Assembly: GCA_027943335.1 (NCBI GenBank)
Contig: BSBK01002086.1
Location: forward strand, 331,001-395,000
Length of the DNA: 64,000 nt
Source of the DNA: Chamaecyparis obtusa
Lineage: Eukaryota > Streptophyta > Pinopsida > Cupressales > Cupressaceae
Direction of reading: 5' to 3'
Part shown: positions 13,401 to 23,303 of the stretch, in pieces
Layout: the number at the start of each line of letters is the position of its first letter
Numbering within the stretch: position 1 is the first letter of the stretch
Made by a program: the position numbers and the translations under genes
Notes under the pieces: generated by a model
The model's input: the letters and a program-made list of their open reading frames with translations, nothing else
The model's database searches: none
What the model was told of the DNA's origin: nothing

Positions 13401-13490
13401 AGGAATGAATGAGACAGAGTATTGAAGATCAGTTACAGAGAACAGAAGCAGGAACAGGAGAACTGCAAAGATCATAACTACAAAAAGGTA
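10412..13490 (+). pseudogene. Element E pol: protease, integrase, reverse transcriptase, RNase H
   Basis: Protease has WIIDSGCTHHMTS (D-S-G, about 10600). Integrase has the zinc domain H..H..C..C (WLWHRRLCHVNFDN to CHECQRG, about 10970-11100), then ELVHTDLCGPM with the first Asp. RT begins near VRMLLAYATHKKFKVYQMDVKSTFLNG and carries LHKALYGLKQAPRAWYERL. The usual YVDD is FVDE at 12749-12760, so the second catalytic Asp is changed. RNase H has YIDADWAGNVDDRKSTTG (about 13208-13260). Stops at 10769, 11195, 11426, 11580, 11963, 12254 and 12554 leave one frame otherwise open; a frame change follows near 13000-13110. The C-terminus ends near 13490 and appears shortened. Confidence 0.9.
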
Positions 13491-13639
13491 AAGTTGTAAT
13501 ATTTAAATGTTGGTTTAGTAACATAGTGATTAAACATATTAAGTCTATTCGACTTAAAAAATTTTGTTCACAAAGTTGTAGAATGTATATTTGGTATGTG
13601 TATGGTACATTTCATATTACTTGAGTTGCCATCAATGCC

Positions 13640-13651
13640 AAAGGGAGAGAT
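13640..13651 (+). other. Polypurine tract of element E
   Basis: AAAGGGAGAGAT stands directly before the 3' LTR and would prime plus-strand DNA. Confidence 0.85.
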
Positions 13652-15135
13652 TGTTGGACTACAACTGATTTGGAATCTGATTGAAGAATTTGTGATTAGA
13701 GATCATTGAGAAGTTGCTGATTAGATATGTAATATGATTAAATTAGTATTATGTTGTCATTGATGTCAACTAGTTTGACAACACTTATCTTTTAAGTTAC
13801 TATACCGAGACATCTGAAGAAAGGTGAAAGAGATGAAGATCAAAGAAATCTACATGAGGAAAAATGTACATGACAGATGAGGATAAGGAACACATTCAGT
13901 AACTTGTTGATGAGTCTATGACTTGATGATATTGACTTTATTATGTTGCATTCATCTATGATGAAGTATGGAGCTAAAAGACACAAAGTAGTGTTGTCGG
14001 TAAATGAAGCATTTATAGTATACACCGACGGAGTGTAGTGTATACCGATTGCAGTATTAATCAAGCAGTGTTCACCGACACATTTCTTTGTTAACCGAGT
14101 GGAACAAAATGAATTAAATGATTAGTTTAGCTGATAAGATTGATGAGCTGGAAAAAGTATAACACCGAAGTAACAGATAAAGTTTGTTACACAAATCAAT
14201 GGTTGACAAAATTTAGGGAAGATCTAACAGAGAAGATTGAAACGTGTTATTGACACAAGTACCGAGAAAGTTTGAAGTGAAAAAATCTATGAATGTGTTT
14301 AAGCAGAAAAATCTAATGGTGGAGAAGAAAATGATTTACTCATCTATATAAGAGAACATAATTTTTTTATACAATAGGCTGGAAGAAGTAGAAGCTGCAA
14401 GATTATCGCGTGAACAAGGTTTTCATGCATTCTGATCATACTGGTTAGTAAGAACCGAGTTGTAGAGAAAACATCGAGCTACAGAGAGCAATTACCGATG
14501 GACAATAAGTTGATATAGTATTGAATCTAGTGAAATATTGATCAGAAGGATTTGTATGGACTAAATATTGATCTGTAATCTGCAATTGAAGTTGTATTAA
14601 GGTGGGTCATTTACTGTTACATATTTAACCATTGTATACAGTCAAAATCTCTTAACTAAGTGGACTCTGAAAGTCTTATGATGTATCATTCATAGAATGA
14701 ACATTGTTATCCTATCAGCCCCATAGTGAATGCTGGTTGGATGATAACTTATAGTCTAAAATCCTCTAACAAGGTCACATCTGACAGTGTGTTTGTAACC
14801 TTTAACAAGGTTGGGTCTTAACCGACCTCACTTCAGAAGAGTGAACAATTTTGGGTTGCCGGTCCCAGGTGGTTTTTCTCTTTACAGGGTTTCCACGTTA
14901 AATCTCTTGTGTTATGTGTTGATTGTGATTTTTTTTGTTATCATTATTTACATGTTACATGTTAGATTTTATTGGTATACTATTATAAGTATTAGACTGG
15001 TAATCGGTAAAAGCACAGATAGTGAGAGTTATTATTTCTTACCAATGAGCAAAAATTAAAGAAGATGTTTTGAATTATACATTTTGTTTTAGGACACTGG
15101 ATAACTGATTCACCCCTCTCTTAGTTATTCTAACA
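13652..15135 (+). repeat. 3' LTR of element E
   Basis: Matches 8105-9591 from TGTTGG to CTAACA, with scattered substitutions. Its TATA box, TATATAAG, is at 14345-14352. Confidence 0.95.
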
Positions 15136-16017
15136 AAGGACATGTTTTATTGCTTTTTCTGCTTGTGGGTATATTCTGTTGGTCCTAACTTTCATTAGCA
15201 TGTATGCTTGTTCCACATGACATTAGGGTCTACAAGGTATTATCCTTGACTGTTTTCACAAGTGCATACTTATAGCCATCTTCACTTTCCTTGTGTCTCG
15301 ATGTGAGTATAATCTTGCCATATTAAACTTAGGAAATCTCATTGCACTAGTCATCTTGACCTATATGTCTTTGGTGCCTAGGTGGGATTCCCACATATCT
15401 ATCTGATATAGATCATATTCAGATTCACATAGTCATACTAGTGTGCATTGTATGATATTATGATGCTACCAATAATGCTCGATGATGAATATTAGAGTCT
15501 AAAAGCTTTGTAACCTTGCAAGTAAACCACTTTTCATAGTAGCTTGCATTCTTAGGTTCATATTAGTTTAGTTTTGCATCTTGCATATGGAGAGATCTCT
15601 CCTTTTTCATCTTTCGTGGACTTGTCAATCAACTGCACTCACTTTTCCTTTTCTCGATCATGTCTTTCACTCCTTGTCTTTTTCATCATGTCCTTTTCCT
15701 ATCATCACAAGGGGTTAATCTTATCATCATATCTATATCAAAGAGGTCATTTTCAGAAACATGAGTCTATATCCCAAACATGAGAACTAAACATACATCT
15801 ATGAGAGAGATTATACATGAGCATATATATCATACATTTTGAGCAATATGACAAGATAATATAAAAATTGAAACATCCATCACAAGTGGGACAAGTACAC
15901 AAGATCTATCACAAATCCAATAAATCTCATATATATAAATGTCATGATACAAATACAATGTGGGATCCAAAATCTAGATAATGTCTGAGGGTATGTCTCT
16001 ATGCATCTATCCTAGAC
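15136..16017 (+). other. Spacer of element A between E and the antisense PMD gene
   Basis: This continues the spacer broken at 8104. It is homologous to about 52650-53535 in element C, with shared blocks around CTACCAATAATGCTCGATGA and GCATATGGAGAGA. No gene is seen on either strand. It would also be the 3' flank of the antisense PMD transcript. I found no convincing terminator. Confidence 0.6.
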
Positions 16018-18323
16018 CTAAGTTTGACTCTCCCCATCATGTGGAGGTGGTGGTGGTGGAGGTGTTGATGTTGCCCTGTCAGGTACCATATTAGATCTCC
16101 CAGCCCTCTCAGAGTAGAGTGGTGCTCTCTGTCCCTCAGGTACAGCTTGTATGTAGAGTCCATGATAATAAGCAACTTGTGCTACCTCTCGCCAGATCTC
16201 TATTGCATCATCTTGTGCTGCCCTCTCCCGCTACTCTATCTTAGCTCGTAGATCAGTCAGCTGCTAGTCTCTCATAGCTATAGTAATCCATAGCTGCTAC
16301 ATCTCTGACTCCAAAACTTGGATCCTAGCCCTGAGATCCTCTCCCCCTATAGGTTGATCCTGCCCAGCATCCACCTGTTGGTAAGATGTTCTCATCGTGT
16401 CATCCCCCTCATCCGCAGAACCCTATCTCTGTGACCATTTTCAGCCACCCAATCTAGAGCTCTATCCCCTCTCTCCTCTCCCTCCACCTCCCTTGTCCCC
16501 TTCATCTCCATCTCCATCATCTCCCTGTGCTACCGACTATGCATTAGGTACAGTAAATCTAGGGAAGGGTTGTCTCATGAACTTTGCCCTGTAAGCCACA
16601 TCTGCACCTACATCTACCATATTTGGGAGATAGTCCCATGGCTCCCTGTATATAGTTGCAGTATCCTATACTGCCTGCTGGTAGTCCAGTATGGGCAGCC
16701 ATCCATGTCCCTCCTCATCTCTCACCTGAGCATAGGTGGTGGTCTCTATGGGCACCCTCTACTATCACCTAAATTGTCTCTAGACCTAGGTGATCATGAA
16801 GCACTTGACTATATCAAAGTACCGACCTACCAGTGGTCGGCTGCATAACATGTAACCTAACTCTCACTCCTGATCACCCCACTACTCACAAGCCCTGTAT
16901 GGTCTGCACTGAAATGATGTGAGCTTGTTTAGTAACCTACGATAGTAAGTCACATCCCTGCTATGTGGTTGACTGATAAAACCTATATATCTATATATAT
17001 AGGGGTGTCTCCACTCCCTTGGCTGCACATGTGGGTTCACAATGATGATGTGCTCCCATGCCTATACCTGTGCTAAGATAGCACCGCATGCCCAAATCCT
17101 ACTCTCCCAGTAAACAATCTCATGGAGCTCATGGTACATATCTGCTAGGATGGCTGGGCCCCATGCCATCCATTGTGGGTGTGCTATAAGATCTACCACC
17201 AACCTACTCCAGCCCAATGGGAACCCTCTCTGGCTCCTTTTAGTGATGAGAGCCTGTGCAACTATGGAGCACACTATACATGGAACTGGGAAGTCTCTGC
17301 CATACTCCTCCATCAACCCATCCCAACTGAGGTTCTTGTCAATGAAGGTGACGTCCTGGAACATGTCCTGCATGATCTGTCGTCCCTCGGTCGAATCCTG
17401 ATCATAGTATACCTATGCCAATAAACAATCATGTCAATTTCTATCATATGGAAGCTTTACATTTATGAACATCTACAAACATGATTATACTCACTGGATC
17501 TCCGTGACTAGGCACTTGAAGGATCCGATAGACATCCTCCAAGCTAATAGTAGCCTCTCTAGTCGGTAAGTGACAGGTGTTATGCTCACTATGCCAGCTC
17601 TCAGCCAATGTTGTCAATAACCCATGATCTGCCTAAATGTGGGGCATTTGTAGCAAGTATTCAAAGCCCATCTCCCCCAAGTTTGCCCATCCTAGATCAT
17701 CAAGATCTCGAACACACCGTAACCTAGTCACTCTCGGTGCTCTAATGAGGAGCACAGGAAAATTCTCCTACAAGCCATAACCCCAAACCAAATGTCAGAG
17801 CATATCATGATGGATGTATAAAATCAATACAAAACATTTTTAAAGCAAACATTGTCTGGACCCATGTCATAGTGCTTAAAAAAAATTAAAACATGTCATT
17901 TTTTTCTACACTGTGCAATACTATTTTCTAAGAAAATATCATGTGATATTTTCTTCAGTAACAATGCGATGATATCTTTGAATGTGATATTTCATATAGT
18001 ATCACATGATGTTTTGTCCAGTATCTTGCGATACTGGATCAAACATTGGTGCGATACTATTTCGACCCACGAAGTATCGCACGACAAAATTTTTCAAAGG
18101 GTGTGATACTTAAAACCTATTGTACGATATTTCGCATGGCTAAAATTTGAAATTTTTAAAAATAATTAAAAATGTGTTTTAAAATGAAATAAATGCTCAT
18201 AAATGACCTAAAGGGTGAGTTTTTCTAAAAACATACCGGCACACCATACTGCGAAGGCCGGTTATGCAACTGGGCACATTTGAATCAATGCCTGTGAATC
18301 AGAATCGCTACTTACTAGGCCAT
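16018..18323 (-). pseudogene. Element A antisense gene with Plant Mobile Domain, three exons
   Basis: The model on the minus strand has exon 1 at 18237-18323 (29 codons), intron 1 at 17768-18236 (GT..AG, donor GTATGT, acceptor TTGTAG), exon 2 at 17495-17767 (91 codons), intron 2 at 17413-17494 (donor GTGAGT, acceptor CATAG) and exon 3 at 16018-17412 (465 codons with stop). Both introns are phase 0. Exon 2 carries ADHGLLTTLAESWHSEHNTCHLPT and LEDVYRIL. Exon 3 carries GFPLGWSRLVVDLI, MAWGPAILADMYHELHEIVY and a W-AWE motif, all typical of the Plant Mobile Domain. The C-terminus is acidic, then coiled-coil-like, then proline-rich. Several internal stops disable it. Cellular PMD proteins (Arabidopsis MAIN, MAIL1) act in nuclear gene silencing; the role of this one is unknown. 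Confidence 0.85.
17895..18130 (-). repeat. Cluster of GTATC/GATAC palindrome-like words inside PMD intron 1 of element A
   Basis: About ten words in about 235 bp are built on GTATC, GATAC, TGCGATA and ATATCATGTGATAT, the last a perfect inverted repeat. They lie wholly inside intron 1. The positions correspond one by one to the GTGTC/GACAC cluster of element C at 55420-55645. Confidence 0.75.
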
Positions 18324-18396
18324 TTTCTCTCTCTGAGCTCTCAAAATTTTCAAATCACAATAAGACAAATGATTTTGAAAATGACCTTTTTACCCC

Positions 18397-18404
18397 CTTT
18401 TATA
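18397..18404 (-). promoter_or_regulatory. TATA box of the antisense PMD gene in element A
   Basis: On the minus strand the sequence reads TATAAAAG followed by GGGG, about 74 bases before the exon 1 ATG at 18323. B (33579-33588) and C (55906-55913) have a TATA box at the same relative place. Confidence 0.72.
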
Positions 18405-19140
18405 GCATTTTGACTTTTTGACCAATTTTCAAAACATCTCAGAATTGTGTGAAAATTGCACCCCTAGCTAATTTCGACATCTTGGATCCATTTTTGGGAT
18501 TGAAATTGAAATTTGAATTCATCTTGATAGTCAAAATTGCATTTCAAAATTTTCTCCCTCTTCTGCACAGTTGGCTAACCATTTGAGGCCTGATCCTTCA
18601 ATCTTTGCTGGGGCACCTTCATTTCTTCATCCCCATATCTTTCAAACTTCTAGTCTTTCATTCATTTCCATTCGATCCATCACTCTGAGGTTTGATTTCA
18701 TCCTTAATCTATATCTTTCCCAATCAAACCTAGTCAAACTGGGGCATATCTTCATTGCTTGATGGTTATCCTATCATCTTTCATCTTCGATTATGATTTC
18801 TAGTGACTTGATCAAGTTTATCAATTTTTTGTTCTCCTCTACCTGATTTCAATTTTGATTTCAATTCTGAGGGGGTAGTACCTATCAGCTTCAATCCTTG
18901 ATTCATCTTATCAATTGAACCTTGAGATTCTTATCTCTTATTTGAGACTTGATTATCACCTAGCTATACAGGTGTTGGTCTTGTCTTTCAGCTTATCTTT
19001 GTCAACTTATGCTTATCTTTGTCCTGATGTGTTCCCATCCGTCGAACACGCATCTAGGTTATTTTGTGATCCCAAATCGATCTCACATTTCAATTCCATT
19101 CTTTGACCACATTTGATCTCAAATCAATCTCACATTAGTC
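18405..19140 (+). other. Region between antisense PMD promoter and 3' LTR of element A
   Basis: No gene is seen. It is pyrimidine-rich and homologous to 55914-56632 in C. Near 19060-19140 it contains repeated words of the type GATCCCAAATCGATCTCACAT, which C also carries, more often (56461-56631). It may hold upstream elements for the antisense promoter. Confidence 0.55.
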
Positions 19141-19153
19141 AAAGAGGGGAAAA
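19141..19153 (+). other. Polypurine tract of element A
   Basis: AAAGAGGGGAAAA stands directly before the 3' LTR. C has CAAAGAGGGGCAAA and B has the same tract in the same place. Confidence 0.85.
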
Positions 19154-20101
19154 TGTATGCACCCTAAAATGGTCACCTAGACTTTGGGCCCCCATTCAAC
19201 AATTTATCAAATCCCTAAATCAATATTTTCAAAAATCAACATTTTTCAAATTATATCAATTTCCTTGATCAAATCCTATTTCTATCATTTTTTATTATTT
19301 TCTATGGGCTAACCATTTTATCCTAAGTCTTTATTTAATTAAAAGGAATTTCCTCCCCTTTTATTAAATAAAAAGCCCCCACTTTTCATCTTATCCTAAG
19401 TTACACAAATAAACCATTATTCTTATTTTATAAAAAGAAGAAAAAGCACTTTTTGTCTCATATGGACACAAAAGTCAACTCTTATTTTCTCATTGGAGGA
19501 TATTTGTGCACATGGATTGCTCCTCTTTCAAGCTCCACCCTTGATTAAATCTTTTGCCTCTTAATCTCTATGGTCCATTCCTTTTCAATTCCTTTAAAAG
19601 GAGAGCTCTTTTCTCATTCTAGAATCCCAATTTTGAATGCTAATCTTATGCTACAGGATTTCTTAGAGACTTTGGAGATTTTGGAGATCATTCTATCATA
19701 CTTGTTTCATTCTTGCATTCTTAGCTTAGCTTTCATGGCATCTAGCTTAGTTTCCTTTATGCTCTAGATTAGCTCACATAGCTTAATTAGTAAGGTTTTG
19801 TAACACTTCTATCTTTCATTTTCATAGCTTAGCTTGCATCTTCATTCCTAGCATAGTTGCATTGCATTGCATTTCCATCATTGATTCTTGAAGATATTGG
19901 CATTCTTGCCCTTGTCTCTTTGAATCTCCCATTGTGTGGTTTACTAGAAAGGTTGCATGCTTCAATAGCTCTAGCTGAGAGCACCATCAACATCCTTGTG
20001 ACTCCAAGCCTAGGGAGCTCTAGGTCACTTTCTCAAGGTTTCCCATTCATGGATTCCCTTGGAAGTACTGACTTAGAGAAGTGCACTATTTAGTGTGTAC
20101 A
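19154..20101 (+). repeat. 3' LTR of element A
   Basis: Begins TGTATGCACCCTAAAATGG and ends AGTGTGTACA. It is homologous along its length to the 998-bp LTRs of element C but 50 bp shorter (948 bp). The promoter TATA seen in C (TATAAAAG) is TTTAAAAG here (19593-19600). The matching 5' LTR is off the window. Confidence 0.9.
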
Positions 20102-20270
20102 CATTTAGATTTGTTTTCATGTCACTGGAATGCAATGACTCTGAGAGCATCCCAAACATGAATCTACTAGGAAGAAATGGATCAATTTGATCTCTCTTGA
20201 ATGTCCTTACTTGTTTTCAATTTGTGTAAAGTAGATCAAGCAATGATTCATTGAAGTGTGTTTATCTTAG
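20102..20270 (+). repeat. 3'-terminal fragment of an element-B-type LTR, next to element A
   Basis: About 165 bp starting CATTTAGATTTGTTTTCATG match 35312-35478, which lies about 950 bp into the 3' LTR of element B. The match begins exactly where the LTR of A ends and stops after GAAGTGTGTTTA. The simplest reading is that A inserted into the 5' LTR of B, leaving the rest of that LTR beyond the left window edge. Confidence 0.65.
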
Positions 20271-21453
20271 TCTTCATCTTAGTTCTATTATAGCCATTCA
20301 TTCTTACATATCTTTAGATCTCATTATAGTATTCATCCTTGCAAATCTAAGCTTGCATAATAGATTACACAATGGTCCTTTCATGAGCATTCATTTTTCA
20401 TATTAGTCTATATTCTAGCCTTCATTTGCAAACCTCCATCATAGCATCTTGCATAATCCTTAGTGTTCATTTAGATCCCTTGAAAGTTTTATGTAAAAAT
20501 CTGAAAAAGATGTCAATCTTAGAGGTTTCCCTTTTGTTGGTGAGTAAAAGATCTTGATTTTGGATGGTCTTGTTATTAGTCTTTTTGACTTTGTCATTTA
20601 TCTTTGAATCAAAATCTGCCTATGTTTTGGGAGAATTTGGTTTTGTCTTTTGATTATCTTTGATCTTTTGTTCTCCTTTTTCCAAAATCAAGATCTGAAT
20701 ACTCATCCTCTTGGGGTTGTCCTCTCAGTTTGCATTTTCTAAGGTTCTTTCAAAAACTTTCATGTATCCAAGATCAACCAAAAACAAATTGCATTCTTAG
20801 AAATCAGATTTCATTAAGCCCTAGTTTGCATTCGCTGCACATTCTTTAAGTTTGTTGTCACTCTTCATTTAAAATCAAATTGCACAAACCTTAGTTGCAT
20901 CTCATTTAGATGCATAGTTGTCATAACATTCAGCCCTCCAAAACTCAGATTGCATATAGTTCTTAAGTTGCATATCATTTCATACCTTATATGTTGTTTT
21001 GATAAATCTAAAAATCCAAAAACATAGACTACATTTTGTTCCAAAGATTTAAAGCCTTAAAAATTTGAAACTTTTGAAATCACACATTGTTATCTTTACA
21101 AAAATCAAAGAATTATTTTGCGAAAGCAGTCCAATACTTTGTCACAAATTTGCAAATTACACCTTGGGTTTTGCTACATAGTTTTTCTATCATTTTTGGT
21201 TACACAAAGCGCTATCATATTGAGTTCAAATCTTGTTACAAAACCTGTCCTAAAATCATATTTCATCACCATACTTTCAGATTATCTTCTCTTGAGTTAT
21301 GTGTGCAAAGACACATAGGTTTCTTAACCTTGACTTGGATCTAAGTTACTTGCAACAACCTCTCAAAATAGACGCTATCACACCTTCATTTTGATCAAGA
21401 TTTATTTAAAACTTGATTAATCTCATTTACCTACATTTTCCAATAACCAAGAT
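20271..21453 (+). other. Leader of element B
   Basis: No gene is seen. The region is T-rich with repeated words such as CTTGCATAAT and TTCATTTAGAT. I found no primer-binding site like the TGGCACCC site of C, so the start of the leader may have been lost or changed. Confidence 0.55.
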
Positions 21454-23303
21454 ATGCCAGTTCAGACTAGTAACTCTTCTCACCATCTTTCAAGAGAGAA
21501 TCCTTTTACATTCGAAATCAATCCTCTTTTCAGAGAAAAGACTGGAACCTCTGAACAAATTGAATATCATCAAGCACAAACCTCTAATCACAAAATGTCT
21601 GGATGAGGAAAACATCATGAAGACTATTTTTCTAACAACCATGATGTCGATGCTCACAATATAGATCATGATGATTCTTCTAGTGAATCAGAGCCTGACG
21701 AAGCAAGTATTGCTCAGTGTAAGTTAGAAAAGGAGTTCCTTACAATGATGAAAGTTATCATGGCCAGGGAAAAGGAATAGTATTTCCTTGAATTAGCAAA
21801 GCAAGGGGCCCAATTGCCTCCCCAATATAAGGCAGAAGATGTCATTGCAAAAGAAGAGGAAACACCTCTAACACTTCTCACCAAGCAATTTCAAGTGCTA
21901 CAACTTGAATTACAAACGATGAAAATGAGTCAAGAGAAGCCCATGTCTAAATACTCTATTGACTCAATCTACCCATTCCCTTTTGACAAAAACTTGTACT
22001 TACCCCCATTCTCGCGAGAGGTAGAAATTCTGAAGTTTGACAAGTATGTCGAGAATTCTGATCCTCAAGACCATATCTAAGAATTCTATGCACAATGCAT
22101 GGAATTTATGCACGAAATGACATATCTAATGTGCCTATTTCCTCAGAGCTTGTGAGGACAAGCAATAGAGAGGTTTTCAAATTTACCCACAGGCATAAAA
22201 ACTTTCGATGAACTGGTTGAAAAATTCCTTCAACATTACTCGTATAATATCCAACATCCCGTCACAATGACCGATCTTTGAAATACCAAATAGCAAACAA
22301 GATAATCTTTCTTGATGTTCCTTTAGTGATGGAGGAGTATATTTTCACATTATCCATGTCTCATTCCTGAGACTAAGAAAATTGACATCTTTATCAGTGT
22401 GTTGATCCCAGAGTTAAAATTCCCCATTCAACTTCAAGATCTTGATACCTTTGACAAACTGGTGAAAAATGCACTTAAAATAGAAGATGTACTTGTAAAG
22501 AAAGGAGAGATCACTCTCTACAAATAAAATAAGTTCAATTCCAATTCCAAAGATAAAAGCAAATAATGCAATAAAAATAAGAACATGGTGAATGATGGGG
22601 TGGTAGATCAAGTTGTTCCTCCACCTAAACCAGTAGTGTTTAACCTTACAAGTGGCTCCAAAGCCCTAAAAGTTGCTGAGAACACCACAAAAGTCCCATC
22701 CAAGGGCACAAGTACACTCCTCAAAGACAAACCATGGGCCAAGGCCAAGCACACATTCACACCTCTTGGGGAATCATATAGGTCAGCACTCAAGACTCTT
22801 CTCGCAAATCAACTCATTACTCTACCAGACAATTCCAGGCCCTATGAGCCGGAAGTGAAACCTAAGTGGTGGAATGACAACAATTACTGTGACTATCATA
22901 GGAATAAAGGGCATAAAACTAAAAGCTGCATGAAACTTAAACATGAGATTCAAGATCTCATTGATAATGAGGTGATCATAGTAGATAATCATACTACCAA
23001 TACTGATCACAAAGCATTTAAAGACCCTTTACCAAAATATGAAAAGGGGGAAAGCTCTAAGACAAAGGAAGGTGCTCAAATTAATCATACATATGGCACT
23101 AATGACAGTAATGTCATCAATATACTTGAAGCATCCTCTCTTGAATGTTGTAATGCCATCATTATACCTAAGCAAACAAAAGAGTCTGAAGTTGCCAATG
23201 CAGTGACTCATGCACAAGCCAAAGTCACTTTGGGAGGAACCAAAACCTCCAACATCACAAATCAATCATCAAAACCCTCTCATCAGGAAAACAACCAGCA
23301 ATA
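21454..23303 (+). pseudogene. Element B gag
   Basis: The ATG at 21454 opens a frame that runs, with stops, into protease. The N-terminus is Ser/Asp-rich (HDDSSSESEPDEAS near 21670). The core includes SIYPFPFDKN, FDKYVENSDPQDHI and, after stops, a long helical part ending near ISVLIPELK. A zinc-knuckle-like segment, NNYCDYHRNKGHKTKSCMKLKHEI, lies at about 22880-22950. Stops occur at about 21604, 21778, 22078, 22153 and 22525. The role is as in A: packaging of element RNA. Confidence 0.85.

Larger units (their letters stand above)
8105..15135 (+). mobile_element. Element E: complete Ty1/copia LTR retrotransposon inserted in element A
   Basis: The 7,031-bp element starts with TGTTGG and ends with CTAACA. 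Its LTRs are 1,487 bp (8105-9591) and 1,484 bp (13652-15135). Flanks are GAGGA (8100-8104) and AAGGA (15136-15140), a 5-bp target duplication with one change. Element C keeps the uninterrupted equivalent of this site near 52640-52655, which supports the boundaries. The internal part has a Met-type primer-binding site, one gag-pol frame with domain order protease, integrase, RT, RNase H (the copia order), and a polypurine tract. Many in-frame stops make it inactive. By eye the LTRs differ at about 15 of the first 240 positions. Confidence 0.96.
1..20101 (+). mobile_element. Element A: Ty3/gypsy Tat-type LTR retrotransposon, 5' end off window, interrupted by copia element E
   Basis: Order on the plus strand is gag, protease, RT, RNase H, second RNase H and integrase (1-7379), then a non-coding spacer, an antisense PMD gene (16018-18323), a polypurine tract and a 3' LTR (19154-20101). 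The 5' LTR and leader lie to the left of the window. The spacer is split by element E at 8105-15135. The order, the second archaeal-like RNase H and the absence of a chromodomain fit the Tat lineage. Element C in the same window is a close relative and served as the guide. Gag-pol carries many stops and at least one frame change, so A cannot move by itself. Confidence 0.92.

Noticed and set aside
17150..17424. Overlapping plus-strand open stretches in element A
   Set aside because: Shadows of the PMD coding sequence on the minus strand (17062-17373).
18571..19106. Short plus-strand open stretches upstream of the 3' LTR of A
   Set aside because: Ser/Leu/Phe-rich translation of a pyrimidine-rich non-coding region; not kept in C.
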